Positions 44,162 to 53,229 of a DNA stretch of 64,000 nucleotides are shown here, piece after piece. Where the stretch lies: contig JACIXB010000017.1 of assembly GCA_014360685.1 (NCBI GenBank), positions 1 through 64,000 on the forward strand, in the 5' to 3' direction. Below the pieces are notes generated by a model that was given only the letters and a program-made list of their open reading frames with translations, had not been told where the DNA came from and searched no databases. The stretch is from Actinomycetota bacterium (GTDB lineage: Bacteria; Actinomycetota; Geothermincolia; Geothermincolales; RBG-13-55-18). The first letter of the stretch is position 1, and each line of letters begins with the position of its first letter. Both the position numbers and the translations under genes were made by a program.

Positions 44162-44635
44162 CTACCCGCCTATCCTGGTCCCGCAGTTGGGGCAGAAAGC
44201 CGATCCGGCGGGAACTTCCCCGCTGCAGGAGGGGCAGGTCGCGGCCCCTGCCTGGGGCGGCGCCGGAGCCGCCGACGGAGGGGGCGGGGGTGGGGCCGCC
44301 TGCGCGGAAGCAGGCGCCTGGGGCGTTGCAGCCGGAGGTGCGCCCGGGGCCGGGGCCTGCTGGGCGGCTTGCCTCTGGGCCTCAATCTGTTTCTCCTGGT
44401 CGATTATCTGCCACTCCAGGCCGAAAATCTGGTCCACCTGGGGACGCAGCGCTTCGGGGTCCAACTGGTTCCGGCGGAACTGGTTGAGCAGGGCCTCGCC
44501 GAGCTGGGCGACCAGCTCCGACCTCTGCTTGCGCAGGGAGGCGATCTGCGCCTTTTGCTTGGTGGTGTCCAGGGCCTGGTCCAGTTGAGCGCCCAGGCTC
44601 GAGGCCTGCTCCTTCAATTTGTCAAAAAATCCCAT
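44162..44635 (-). CDS. Coiled-coil, Pro/Ala-rich zinc-ribbon protein
   Basis: 157 aa. MGFFDKLKEQASSLGAQLDQ opens a helical part (about 1-85); a low-complexity Ala/Pro stretch (about 85-130) leads to a C-terminal zinc ribbon, CPSCSGEVPAGSAFCPNCGT. The arrangement resembles small scaffold proteins that link a helical bundle to a partner through the ribbon. The ATG at 44635 has GAGGTGAG upstream. It ends in TAG. Confidence 0.75.
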   Translation of the reverse strand: MGFFDKLKEQASSLGAQLDQALDTTKQKAQIASLRKQRSELVAQLGEALLNQFRRNQLDPEALRPQVDQIFGLEWQIIDQEKQIEAQRQAAQQAPAPGAPPAATPQAPASAQAAPPPPPPSAAPAPPQAGAATCPSCSGEVPAGSAFCPNCGTRIGG

Positions 44636-44864
44636 CAAGCTCACCTCTTTCCGAAATAAGGCCTCTCTTGCCTTCCGGGAAAGCCGACCCTTACCGATAT
44701 TATATGCCGGTATCTCCTGGATCGCATCCTCCAAGGTCATATCCTTTTCTCGGTCATCGTTCTCCTTTGGACAGACGATCCGCTCGTTTCCATTATCTCG
44801 GAGATCAGTGGCCTTGATCGCCCAGGAACAGCCTTACAGGAGTTTTACTTGATTTCATGGGCAC

Positions 44865-44879
44865 CATGTAAATTACATG
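44865..44879. promoter_or_regulatory. Perfect palindrome CATGTAAATTACATG between divergent genes
   Basis: CATGTAA-A-TTACATG lies between the minus-strand gene ending its leader at 44636 and the plus-strand gene from about 44952. A dimeric regulator could control both. No other gene occupies 44636-44951. Confidence 0.5.
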
Positions 44880-44962
44880 CACCACGTAAAGCCGCGGATT
44901 TTCCATGACGATAAAAATATTACGTTGATTATCTTGGTCGTTGCGAGGGGGGTGGCGTTTAA

Positions 44963-46123
44963 ATGCGAGAGGTGCGGAGGGGGTTGGATGAGGGCGGTAA
45001 ACCCCGCCTTTTCTGCGGAAGTTCCATTGGGACGGGCAACGAGAGCCCGGGGTACGTGATTCCTCCCCCCACGGGTAACGCGCCGGGGTCCTCCTCGGGC
45101 AGAGGCGGGAGGAGAACGGCGCTTATCGTGACCTGCGCCGTAATTGCGATGATCGTACTCGGGGGGGCGGCCGGGATCCTGGTATGGATATTACCCAGCG
45201 GGGACGGATTGCTGGCCCGCATCGTAGACGTCGAGCTGTCAAGGGTCGACGGCGTGGAAGTGAACCTTGAGGACGTTCCTATCGGCGAGGACCTGGTCGT
45301 CACCGTCTCGGTGAAAGCGCGCTATGGGGAAGGCGGCAAGGGGCAGCTGACCGTCACCCTACTGGACGAGGCCGGTGAAGAGCAGAAAAAGTCGCGTTTC
45401 AAGCTGAGATCGAGCGAGGAGGCGCAGGAGTTCGAGGACCGGTTCTACATGGTGTGGTCCGAGGGGGAATACTTTACCATCAGGTCGGAGTTGACGGTAA
45501 GCGAGGGGGAAGAGGAAAAAGGAGACCGCCACGAGCTCGAGTTCTATGTTGCGGAGGGCGGGACGGCGGAAGAGGATCTCGAAACCGCCCTGCGAAAAGC
45601 GGAGGAAAAATACATGGAAGCGGAGGAAGCGGTCATCCTGTTGGGCGGCAACACCGGCGTGGTGGTGGATGACCTTCTCCAGAGACTGAAAGACGTCATG
45701 GCTTTGCTTGAAGCGGCTGAAACCCTGGAGGAGATCGACCTCGCGTACAGGGAGTGCGAGAGGATCATAGTCGAGTGCGAGAACCGCAAGTCGGCTTGGG
45801 AAGAGGAACAGGCGACGAGGGATGAGGAGCGGAAGCAGGCGGATGAACGGAATGGGCAGCCTGATCGTAACGCGGAGATCGCTGCCTGCCGGGACGCCAT
45901 GTTCGACTACGCCTGGAAACAGATGGTAACTACGCCGTTCTACGCCGAACCGGTGCGTATAGACGGCTTCTGGATGAACGACTCCTGCACCGAGGCAGGC
46001 GGCACCATGGTGGGCATGAAGACGGCGCACACCGACCCCGAGAACGCGGGGAACATGGTGACCGTTCCCATATCCGCCCACAAGGAGAACGGTCGGTGGG
46101 TGGCGGAGTTCGTATACTACTGA
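44963..46123 (+). CDS. Membrane-anchored protein with frameshifted N-terminal zinc ribbon
   Basis: About 386 aa as read. One span (TALIVTCAVIAMIVLGGAAG) separates the front from an outer part with a beta domain (about 85-195), a helical coiled part (about 200-295, EEKYMEAEEAVILLGG) and a tail with NDSCTEAGGTMVGMKTAHTD. The front is odd: from GTG 44952 another frame reads VAFKCERCGGG and then this frame continues LDEGGKPRLFCGSS. Joining them by one extra G in the run near 44979-44983 would rebuild a C-x-x-C...C zinc ribbon. Either a sequencing/assembly slip or a real mutation. Confidence 0.65.
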   Translation: MREVRRGLDEGGKPRLFCGSSIGTGNESPGYVIPPPTGNAPGSSSGRGGRRTALIVTCAVIAMIVLGGAAGILVWILPSGDGLLARIVDVELSRVDGVEVNLEDVPIGEDLVVTVSVKARYGEGGKGQLTVTLLDEAGEEQKKSRFKLRSSEEAQEFEDRFYMVWSEGEYFTIRSELTVSEGEEEKGDRHELEFYVAEGGTAEEDLETALRKAEEKYMEAEEAVILLGGNTGVVVDDLLQRLKDVMALLEAAETLEEIDLAYRECERIIVECENRKSAWEEEQATRDEERKQADERNGQPDRNAEIAACRDAMFDYAWKQMVTTPFYAEPVRIDGFWMNDSCTEAGGTMVGMKTAHTDPENAGNMVTVPISAHKENGRWVAEFVYY

Positions 46124-46267
46124 CCTGACTTTTCGCCGGAAAAGCTCTTTGTCCCTCGTGGTATCGGGGCGTTCGCGGGCCGGTAGGGGTGATAAGGCAA
46201 CGCGTAAAGCGATCGGCCCGTATCCGGGGTGTCGCCTGGTTGTTATTCCGTAAAGGGGAAAGCCGGG

Positions 46268-47698
46268 CTAGAAGGGCGGGTCCTCGCCGGTGAGCAGGCG
46301 GTGTATGGCCCGGGCGGAACGTTTGCCCGCCCCCATGGCCTCGATCACCGTGGCCGACCCGGTCACGATGTCGCCCCCGGCGAAGACGTTGGGGATGGAG
46401 GTCTGACCCGTCTCCGGATCGGCGTCGATATATCCCCACTTGTTCAGCCTCAGCTCGGGCACGGTGGAGGGAAGCAGGGGGTTGGCCCGGGTGCCTATGG
46501 CCATGATCACCAGGTCCACCTCCATCTCGAACTCCGAGTCCGGCACCGGCACCGGTCGGCGCCTGCCGCTCTCGTCGGGCTCGCCCAGCTCCATGCGGAT
46601 GCACTCCATGGCCCGCACCCATCCCTTTTCGCCCAGGATGCGCTGGGGCAGGGTGAGGAACTTGAACTGCACGCCCTCCTCGGCGGCATGGGCCACCTCC
46701 TCGGCCCGGGCGGGCATCTCGGCCCGGAAACGGCGGTAGACGATGGTCACCTCCTCCGCGCCCAGGCGCAGGGCGGTGCGGGCGCTGTCCAGGGCCACGT
46801 TTCCTCCCCCGATCACCGCCACCCGCCGCCCGCGCTTTATAGGGGTGTCGTAGGAGGGGAACAGGTAGGCCTTCATGAGGTTGGATCGGGTGAGATACTC
46901 GTTGGCCGAGTATACCCCGTTGAGGTTCTCCCCCGGGATGTTCATGAACATGGGGAGCCCGGCGCCGATGCCGATGAAGGCGGCCTGGTAACCGGAATCC
47001 AGGAGTTCCTGCAGGGTGGCGCTGCACCCGATGACCTGGTCCAGGAGGATCTCCACCCCCAGGCTGCGGATATATTCCACCTCCCTCTCCACGATGGCCT
47101 TGGGGAGGCGGAACTCCGGGATACCGTAAGTGAGGACGCCGCCCGGGGCGTTGAGGGCCTCGAAGACGGTCACCTGGTGGCCCATGCGGGCCAGGTCCCC
47201 GGCGCAGGTCAAGCCCGCCGGGCCGGACCCGATGACCGCCACCCGATTGCCGGTGGGTGGAAGTACGGGGGGCGCGGGGATGTCACCCTGCGACGCCTCG
47301 AAGTCGGCCGCGAAGCGCTCCAAGCGCCCGATGGCCACCGGTTCTCCCTTCTTGCCCAGGGTGCACACCGCCTCGCACTGCGTTTCCTGGGGACACACCC
47401 GGCCGCAGATGGCGGGCAGGTTGTTCTTCTCCTTGAGCTTGGCGGCCGCTCCCAGGAAGTCGCCTTTCTCTACGGCGGCTATGAAGGCCGGGATGTCGAT
47501 CTCCACCGGGCAACCGGAAACGCAGGGTTTCTTGCGGCACTGGAGGCAACGAGAGGCCTCGGCCACCGCCGCCTCCTGGCGGTAACCGAGTGCCACTTCC
47601 TGGAAATTGCGGATCCGCTCCTTGGGATCCTGCTCGGGCATGGGGTGGCGGGGCAGCTTGGAGCCTCGTCCACGTTTTTCCTTCTCCTCCACGGGCAC
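46268..47698 (-). CDS. gltA: GltD/NfnB-like NADPH oxidoreductase subunit
   Basis: 476 aa. Related to the glutamate synthase small subunit and to the large subunit of NADH-dependent ferredoxin:NADP oxidoreductase. The N-terminal Fe-S region has CLQCRKKPCVSGCPVEIDIP near 45 and CGRVCPQETQCEAVCTLG near 90. A first dinucleotide fold reads VAVIGSGPAGLTCAGDL near 155 and a second VAVIGGGNVALDSARTALRL near 290. The end (NVFAGGDIVTGSATVIEAMG) is the FAD closing motif. No large GltB subunit is adjacent, so it could be the homotetrameric glutamate synthase type or an NfnB partner of the protein at 56653. Stop is TAG. Confidence 0.9.
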   Translation of the reverse strand: MPVEEKEKRGRGSKLPRHPMPEQDPKERIRNFQEVALGYRQEAAVAEASRCLQCRKKPCVSGCPVEIDIPAFIAAVEKGDFLGAAAKLKEKNNLPAICGRVCPQETQCEAVCTLGKKGEPVAIGRLERFAADFEASQGDIPAPPVLPPTGNRVAVIGSGPAGLTCAGDLARMGHQVTVFEALNAPGGVLTYGIPEFRLPKAIVEREVEYIRSLGVEILLDQVIGCSATLQELLDSGYQAAFIGIGAGLPMFMNIPGENLNGVYSANEYLTRSNLMKAYLFPSYDTPIKRGRRVAVIGGGNVALDSARTALRLGAEEVTIVYRRFRAEMPARAEEVAHAAEEGVQFKFLTLPQRILGEKGWVRAMECIRMELGEPDESGRRRPVPVPDSEFEMEVDLVIMAIGTRANPLLPSTVPELRLNKWGYIDADPETGQTSIPNVFAGGDIVTGSATVIEAMGAGKRSARAIHRLLTGEDPPF

Positions 47699-47856
47699 CT
47701 CCTTTCCGGCGGTATTTTAACACGCCCGTGCGTGAGGCACCTCGGACCGCCTCCGTTTGTTTTTACCATCTGTATTCGTAGCTGGGGGCCCGGCGGACGG
47801 CGGGGCGCGCAGGCAGCGGGAGGAAGGGGAACCAAGGGACTTACGGGGCCATCGAT

Positions 47857-47862
47857 TATAAT
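47857..47862 (+). promoter_or_regulatory. TATAAT -10 box upstream of the DUF4349 gene
   Basis: TATAAT lies 58 bases before the ATG at 47921; no good -35 at the 17-base position. Offered as a probable promoter. Confidence 0.4.
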
Positions 47863-47920
47863 GTCGGGCTGTGTTCGGAGCGGCGTCGGGGGGCGGAAGC
47901 CGCGGGGAAAGGAGGCGGAG

Positions 47921-48829
47921 ATGGACCCGGGATTCAAAAGGAAGATCATGGTAATAGTCGCGGCCGTTACCTTGCTCTTGGCTGGAGCCTTCATCACGGG
48001 ATGCGGAGGGCGGGAAACGGAGGTATCCAGGGAGAGCGGCAAGGCGGTGACGGAGGGCGGCGAGGAGGGAATATCCCTCCATACCGGAGACGCCTCCCCT
48101 CGGGAAGCAGTCAATCCCTCTGCGGCCGGTAAATCCGCGGCGTCCACCCTGCCGGAGATCCAGGCCAGGGTGGTCAAGAACGGGCAGGTGAAGATGGAGG
48201 CGGAACGCGGTGGTTACGCGAAGATACGCCAGGACGCTGCGGCCCTGGTATCCGCTTCCGGGGGATATATACAGGACGAACACTCCAGCCGTGACGACCA
48301 AGGCCTGGTCCACGCCTCCCTCACCCTGCGCGTTCCCGCGGAGGCCTTCGACCGGACCATGACCGAGATATCCGCGATGGGAGAGATGATCTCCAGCCAG
48401 GTGAACACCAGCGACGTCGGTTCCGAGTACGTGGACCTGGAGGCCAGGCTCCGGCACCTTCAGGCGGAGGAGGCCTTTTACCTCTCGCTCATCGGGCAGG
48501 CGAAAACGGTGCAGGAGATGGTGACCATAAGGGAACACCTCTCGTCTATCCAGCTGGAGAAGGAGCAGGTGCAGGGGCGTATGAACTTCCTGGACCGCCA
48601 GGTGGCGTATTCCACCCTCACCCTCTCCGTGGACGAGGTGGAACCGGGGGAGGAGGGCGGCTTCTGGAACTCGGTGGGACGCGCCTTCCGGGCTTTTGCC
48701 CGGGGCATGCGGGCCTTGGCCCTGGCCCTATTCTACGCCCTGCCCTGGCTGGTGCTGGCGGCGTTGGTGTACCTGGTCGTCTACCTCCTGGTGCGGAATA
48801 GGAAGAGGAAGGGCGCGGAAGGCGGATGA
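47921..48829 (+). CDS. DUF4349 lipoprotein
   Basis: 302 aa. Signal peptide with lipobox VTLLLAGAFITGCGG, then a linker, the DUF4349 domain (about 90-265) and a C-terminal membrane span (WLVLAALVYLVVYLLVRNRK). Hallmarks are DAAALVSASGGYIQDEHSSR, HASLTLRVPAEAFDRTMTEI, SAMGEMISSQVNTSDVGSEY and VDLEARLRHLQAEE. DUF4349 proteins are widespread in actinobacteria and firmicutes, function unknown. The ATG follows GGAAAGGAGGCGGAG. It stands alone between divergent and convergent neighbours; 48830-49289 holds no gene. Confidence 0.9.
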   Translation: MDPGFKRKIMVIVAAVTLLLAGAFITGCGGRETEVSRESGKAVTEGGEEGISLHTGDASPREAVNPSAAGKSAASTLPEIQARVVKNGQVKMEAERGGYAKIRQDAAALVSASGGYIQDEHSSRDDQGLVHASLTLRVPAEAFDRTMTEISAMGEMISSQVNTSDVGSEYVDLEARLRHLQAEEAFYLSLIGQAKTVQEMVTIREHLSSIQLEKEQVQGRMNFLDRQVAYSTLTLSVDEVEPGEEGGFWNSVGRAFRAFARGMRALALALFYALPWLVLAALVYLVVYLLVRNRKRKGAEGG

Positions 48830-49289
48830 ACCGGGAAAGGGCCAACCTTTCCGTGAGGGGCGTGTCCCTCGTCCCGTGTGTCCCCTGTGCAGGCCTGCCG
48901 GCGGAAAACGAGAAAGGGGGTTTGCAGGCGGGAAGCGGGAGAGGGGTAGGAATACCCGGTAAGCGTGGACTTGCCGGGGCCGGGGTGACGGGCCGGATGA
49001 GGGTGAAAGGGCTTACCGGGTAGGTTCGAGGAAGGCGCGGGCTAACGGGGCGCGCAGGGCTGGGTAAAGTCTCTATGCCAAGGAAGGCCTGGTTCAGGGG
49101 AGATTAGTGGGCCGAAACCCCATGGAACGCGGGAACGCAGCGCGTGATCCTGGGCCGCCCGAAGAGGGCGTGGACCAAGGCGGCGGGCGGGGCCGGGCAA
49201 AGGCTATAGGGCGGAGGATGTCCCGGGGACAAGAAATCCGCGGAGAGGGGTTATGCGGCGGATACGCATGGTTCGTCGGACGACTGCCC
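48830..49289. other. 460-bp intergenic region, no gene seen
   Basis: G-rich on the + strand between the convergent DUF4349 and cooT genes. No credible coding frame and no clear terminator with a U-tract are found. Confidence 0.4.
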
Positions 49290-49484
49290 TCAGGAGGATC
49301 GCGGGCGCAGGAGGACCTTGTGGTCCAGGAAGGTGATGGCGGCGATCTCCGCATCCAGGACGCTTTCCTCGCCGATGATGTTGGAGAGGTGAACCTTGCC
49401 GCCCTCTTCCCTGATATTCACCACGTCCTCCATGACCAGCTTCTCCTGGTCGCCCTCCAGCAGATAGGCATGAGATTCACACAT
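49290..49484 (-). CDS. cooT: CooT-family nickel-binding protein
   Basis: 64 aa. MCESHAYLLEGDQEKLVMED, VVNIREEGGKVHLSNIIGEE and AEIAAITFLDHKVLLRP match the small CooT fold (PF10133), including the N-terminal Cys2 that binds Ni. In CO dehydrogenase systems CooT supplies nickel for the C-cluster, agreeing with CooC at 57468. It lies 4 bases after the DUF5318 gene, so both share a transcript. Confidence 0.82.
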   Translation of the reverse strand: MCESHAYLLEGDQEKLVMEDVVNIREEGGKVHLSNIIGEESVLDAEIAAITFLDHKVLLRPRSS

Positions 49485-49488
49485 CCCG

Positions 49489-49887
49489 CTATCCTCCCGA
49501 GTTCTCGAAACGGATGCTGCGGACCAGGTGGTTCCAGCAGCATCCCACGCAGACCTCCACCACGTAACAGGTGAAGCTGCGGTACTTCTCCCGCAGCCCG
49601 TTGAAGATGGTCCGGGTGGGGAAGACCCTCCCGTTGTCGTAGTTGAGCTCGTCCCCGTAGACGAAGTTGAGAAGGCGGAGCTTCTCGCGGCGGCAGATGG
49701 GACATGTGAACCTGGTTTGCTCGCCCACGTTCCTGGCTATGCGGCGGATCTCCGGGTGGGCGTCGCACACCTCGTACACCGACAACCGCCCGGCGCGGTA
49801 GTCACGCAGGACGGAACGCTTACGCAGCGTGTAGTCCACCGTGGTGGCCACGCTCCAGGTGTTGCCGCTCCTTACCGCCGTATCCAT
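49489..49887 (-). CDS. DUF5318 protein with zinc-binding Cys motifs
   Basis: 132 aa. VDYTLRKRSVLRDYRAGRLS, VYEVCDAHPEIRRIARN, TRFTCPICRREKLRLLNFVY and YVVEVCVGCCWNHLVRSIRF are the signature of DUF5318, an actinobacterial family of unknown function with C-x-x-C pairs. The ATG at 49887 sits 9 bases after a TATAAT, with no ribosome site, so the transcript is probably leaderless. The presence of this family supports the actinobacterial assignment. Confidence 0.85.
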   Translation of the reverse strand: MDTAVRSGNTWSVATTVDYTLRKRSVLRDYRAGRLSVYEVCDAHPEIRRIARNVGEQTRFTCPICRREKLRLLNFVYGDELNYDNGRVFPTRTIFNGLREKYRSFTCYVVEVCVGCCWNHLVRSIRFENSGG

Positions 49888-50097
49888 ATCGGGATAATTA
49901 TACCCCAACCACGACCGGACATGGGTGGGCCGTGACCCCGGGGATCATACCTTCGGGCCCGGAGAGGGGCGGCCTGACCCCGGAAGCGGCCGGGCGTGGA
50001 AGCGTTCAGGCCCCTCCGGGGGGAGGGCGTGGAGGCGCGAACATTCAAGCGGCGGCGGAGGGGGATGGGAAATGTCTTGAATTGCGGGCCGCCTGGT

Positions 50098-50724
50098 TCA
50101 GGTGCGCTGGTCGGAGCTCTCCAGGCCCTTGAGGTGAGCGGTGTCGTTCATGCGGCGGAGCATCCAGCCCTTCCGGTCGTGGGAGATAACGTTGAGGGCC
50201 CCGTTGGACTGGTCCACCCTCCATATCCCCGAGGTGGGAAGGCCGAGGACGATGCAGATTATCAGGCGGTTGATGAGCTTGTGCCCCACCAGGAGGACCC
50301 TCCCCGAGTGGTTGCGCGCCAGGTGCCCCAGGCCGACCCTCAGCCTCTTGCGGACCGCGCGCAGGGATTCCCCGCCGGGGAAAGTCACCTTGTCCGGGTC
50401 GTTGACCCAGAGGTCGAAGATCTCCGGCCAACCCTCCCGCACTTCCTCCACGCTCTTCCCGCTCCAGGCACCGTAATCCACGTCGATGAAATCCTCCAAG
50501 GCCTCCACCCGTCCCCGGTGAGGCTCGGCCACGGCCGAGGCGGTCTCCACGGACCTCCGCAGGGGGCTGGAATAAAAGGCCTGGAAGGAGAGGTCGGAAA
50601 GGTAAGCGGCGGCCGCCCGAGCCTGCTCCCGCCCCCTCCGGTTCAGGGGCAGGTCCACGCGTCCCCGGAAGACGTCCGCCCGGTTGAACTCCGTCTCCCC
50701 GTGCCTCAGCAGGATGAGCTCCAT
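50098..50724 (-). CDS. Histidine-phosphatase-family protein
   Basis: 208 aa. MELILLRHGETEFNRADVFR has the R-H-G catalytic motif; YSSPLRRSVETASAVA and YGAWSGKSVEEV follow, and VLLVGHKLINRLIICIVLGL has the second catalytic His. The length and motifs fit phosphoglycerate-mutase-like and CobC-type phosphatases; the substrate cannot be read. GGAGGAAGG precedes the start. It stands alone. Confidence 0.9.
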   Translation of the reverse strand: MELILLRHGETEFNRADVFRGRVDLPLNRRGREQARAAAAYLSDLSFQAFYSSPLRRSVETASAVAEPHRGRVEALEDFIDVDYGAWSGKSVEEVREGWPEIFDLWVNDPDKVTFPGGESLRAVRKRLRVGLGHLARNHSGRVLLVGHKLINRLIICIVLGLPTSGIWRVDQSNGALNVISHDRKGWMLRRMNDTAHLKGLESSDQRT

Positions 50725-50961
50725 CCTTCCTCCTCCGCGCCTTCGCTTCCTCCGACCGCGGCGACCTCTCATAACGCGGCGTCCTAAAGAATATCCGAGC
50801 GCGCCGGGGGTAGCAACCCCGTTGGGCGCGGCCCGGGGCGCAGGCCGGGCGGTAAGGAAAACGGGACCCCGGCGATTGAAGGCCAAGAGTCGCGGGCGTG
50901 CGGGCGGGGAGTGGGGGTGCGCTGCGGGGTCAGGTTCGGGGATGCGGTTTACGGGCCGCGG

Positions 50962-51417
50962 TCACTGGGTTATGGCCTTGGCGGCGTCCATCGCCTCCAT
51001 GTATCCCAGGGTGGTATAGTATATGGCACGGTCGAAATACAGGACCACCTGGTTGTTCAACTCCAGGGCCTGGTAAAGCTCCAGGTTGGTCTGGGTGAGT
51101 CCCTCCGAGAGCACCTCCAGCCAGAGGTACCGTTTGAGGAGGATGAGGGCCATGATCACCTCCTCCAGGCGGAAACCCTCTTGGAATCTCCTCTGGCCCA
51201 GGTTCATGTAGAAGTAGCGGATCTCCTCCTTTTGGGTTTCCGGACTCAGCCAGTAACCCAGCCTCTCGTAGACGGCCATCGCCCTCTCGAAGAGCAGCTC
51301 CTCCGGGAAGTGGTGGTAAGTGGGTGTGTACTTGGACTGGCGGACTTCCTTCAACCAGAGCTTGGCCACCTTGTCCGCCCTGGTCTCGATCATCTTTATG
51401 AACCGCCTGGTAAGCAC
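50962..51417 (-). CDS. RsbRD N-terminal-domain protein
   Basis: 151 aa, all helical. VAKLWLKEVRQSKYTPTYHH, RYFYMNLGQRRFQEGFRLEE and VIMALILLKRYLWLEVL fit the RsbRD_N domain seen at the front of stress-signalling histidine kinases and STAS proteins. Here it has no kinase or STAS part. It may be a free sensor that interacts with a stressosome-like partner; none is in the window. Confidence 0.7.
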   Translation of the reverse strand: MLTRRFIKMIETRADKVAKLWLKEVRQSKYTPTYHHFPEELLFERAMAVYERLGYWLSPETQKEEIRYFYMNLGQRRFQEGFRLEEVIMALILLKRYLWLEVLSEGLTQTNLELYQALELNNQVVLYFDRAIYYTTLGYMEAMDAAKAITQ

Positions 51418-51717
51418 GATTACCTCCGGTTTCGCTTCCGTTCCATGCTCCCGACAGGGCGAAGGACACGGATATTATAACCCTTTCCCCTCCCTTTTCA
51501 AATTTACGGTTGTTAACGCTGATTTCGCCCTCCCTGCCGTCTCCCGGGAGGGCAGTGTACGGGAGAGGACAACATATGCCCCGCGGTGGAGGGTAAGTCG
51601 GCCCGCCCTTCCCGGCGGGCCGCGGGCGATACTTGCGGGTAAGGAAGGGCTCTCCTCCGGGTCACAGCTCCCGTACGGTCACCAGCCGGGCGTTTTCGGC
51701 CCCCAGGGGGGTGAGCT

Positions 51718-52248
51718 TTACCCGGCGCATTCACCCCTGTCGCCCCGCAGCTTTTCCAGGCCGTGGGGTAGGGCGGGGATGATGACCTCCAGGTTCTCCC
51801 TCGCCCCCTTGGGGCTTCCGGGGAGGTTCACGATGAGGGTGGACCCGCGTATGCCGCTCACGGCGCGGCTGAGCATGGCGTGGGGGGTCACCCGCAGGGA
51901 GGCGGCTCGCATGGCCTCGGCGAAGCCGGGGGCGTCCTTCTCCAGTACCCGGCGCGTGGCCTCGGGAGTGACGTCGCGGGGGCTCATGCCCGTCCCCCCC
52001 GTGGTGAGCACCAGGTCCACGCGCAGGCGATCGCAGAAGTAACGCAGCCGCTCTTCCACGATCACCGCCTCGTCGGGGACCACTTCCCGCACCTCGACCT
52101 TCCAGCCCTCCCGTAGGACCAGCTCCTCCACCGCGCGCCCGGAGAGGTCCTCCCGCTCCCCGGCGGCGCCTTTATCGCTCACCGTGAGAATGGCCACCCT
52201 GAAAGGGCCTTGCCGCGGGGCATCTCCGCCACCCCCCCTCACCTTCAT
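51718..52248 (-). CDS. mogA: Molybdopterin adenylyltransferase (MogA/MoaB type)
   Basis: 176 aa. RVAILTVSDKGAAGEREDLS, DLVLTTGGTGMSPRDVTPEA, AMLSRAVSGIRGSTLIVNLP and GSPKGARENL are the MogA/MoaB core that activates molybdopterin by adenylylation before Mo insertion. The ATG at 52248 overlaps the MOSC stop (ATGA). It is the last gene of the Moco operon. Confidence 0.92.
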   Translation of the reverse strand: MKVRGGGGDAPRQGPFRVAILTVSDKGAAGEREDLSGRAVEELVLREGWKVEVREVVPDEAVIVEERLRYFCDRLRVDLVLTTGGTGMSPRDVTPEATRRVLEKDAPGFAEAMRAASLRVTPHAMLSRAVSGIRGSTLIVNLPGSPKGARENLEVIIPALPHGLEKLRGDRGECAG

Positions 52249-52721
52249 CACCCCTCCGTCTTATCCAGGTCGTGGCCTTCCTCCAGGACCTCGATGCGGT
52301 CGCCCGCCCTGACCTTTCCTCCCCGCAGGACGCGGGCGAAGATCCCCTCCCGGGGCATGATGCAGTCTCCGGCGGCGTAGTAGATGGCGCAGCGGTCCAC
52401 GCATTCCTTGCCTATCTGGGTCACCTCCAAGAGGATGCCCTTTCCCACCCGCAAGCGCTCGCCCACCCTGAGGCGGGTAAGTTTCAGGCCCCGGGTGAGC
52501 AGGTTCTCCCCGAAGGCGCCCGGCTTGAGGTCCTTGAGGCCCTTGGCCCGCATCTTGTCCACGCTCTCCTCCGCCAGGAGGCTCACCTGGCGGTGGCCGA
52601 ACCCGGCGTGGGCGTCGCCCCGGATGCCCAGGTCCTCCACCAGGAGGACCTCCTCCACTTCCTCCTTCTGGACGTGTTTTTCCGCGCTCACGCACACCGC
52701 CACCACTTCACCGCGGGTCAT
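52248..52721 (-). CDS. MOSC-domain protein
   Basis: 157 aa. MTRGEVVAVCVSAEKHVQKE leads to DLGIRGDAHAGFGHRQVSLL, LKPGAFGENLLTRGLKLTRL and TQIGKECVDRCAIYYAAGDC; the last contains the conserved Cys of MOSC proteins. MOSC proteins carry sulfur or activate Mo-cofactor; position between moaC and mogA supports Moco sulfuration or maturation. It overlaps moaC by 14 bases. Confidence 0.9.
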   Translation of the reverse strand: MTRGEVVAVCVSAEKHVQKEEVEEVLLVEDLGIRGDAHAGFGHRQVSLLAEESVDKMRAKGLKDLKPGAFGENLLTRGLKLTRLRVGERLRVGKGILLEVTQIGKECVDRCAIYYAAGDCIMPREGIFARVLRGGKVRAGDRIEVLEEGHDLDKTEG

Positions 52722-53229
52722 CGTCTCCTCCCCTTACATAGGTTCCCGACCTGCCGCCTGTTTTCATGAGGAGCTGCAAGTCGGTCACGGTCATGGAGCG
52801 GTCCACCGCCTTGCACATGTCGTAGATGGTCAGGGCGGCTACGGCGGCACCGGTAAGGGCCTCCATCTCCACGCCGGTGCGGTCTCGGGTCTTGACCGTC
52901 ACCAGGACGGTTATGGAAGAATCCGCCTCGTCCACCTGGAAGTCGGCTTCCACCGAGGTCACGGCGATGGGGTGACACATGGGGATGAGCTCACCGGCCC
53001 GCTTGGCGGCCATAATCCCCGCCACCCGGGCCACGGCCAGGACGTCCCCCTTTTCCACCTCCCCGGAAACGATGAGTTTCAGGGTGGAGGGTTTCATGAC
53101 CACCCTGGCCCGGGCTCGGGCCTCGCGTACGGTGACCGGTTTCCCGCTCACGTCCACCATCCTGGCCTTTCCCCTCTCATCGAGGTGGGTGAGGCCCTCG
53201 GGGGTCTGGTCCTTTCCGGCGTCGGCCAT
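52708..53229 (-). CDS. moaC: Cyclic pyranopterin monophosphate synthase
   Basis: 173 aa. Converts the MoaA product to cPMP. LTHLDERGKARMVDVSGKPV, VARVAGIMAAKRAGELIPMC with HPI (the metal and substrate site), VKTRDRTGVEMEALTGAAVA and ALTIYDMCKAVDRSM are all present. ATG at 53229 is favoured by GGAGAGG about 8 bases upstream. A 220-base gap separates it from moaA. Confidence 0.94.
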   Translation of the reverse strand: MADAGKDQTPEGLTHLDERGKARMVDVSGKPVTVREARARARVVMKPSTLKLIVSGEVEKGDVLAVARVAGIMAAKRAGELIPMCHPIAVTSVEADFQVDEADSSITVLVTVKTRDRTGVEMEALTGAAVAALTIYDMCKAVDRSMTVTDLQLLMKTGGRSGTYVRGGDDDPR

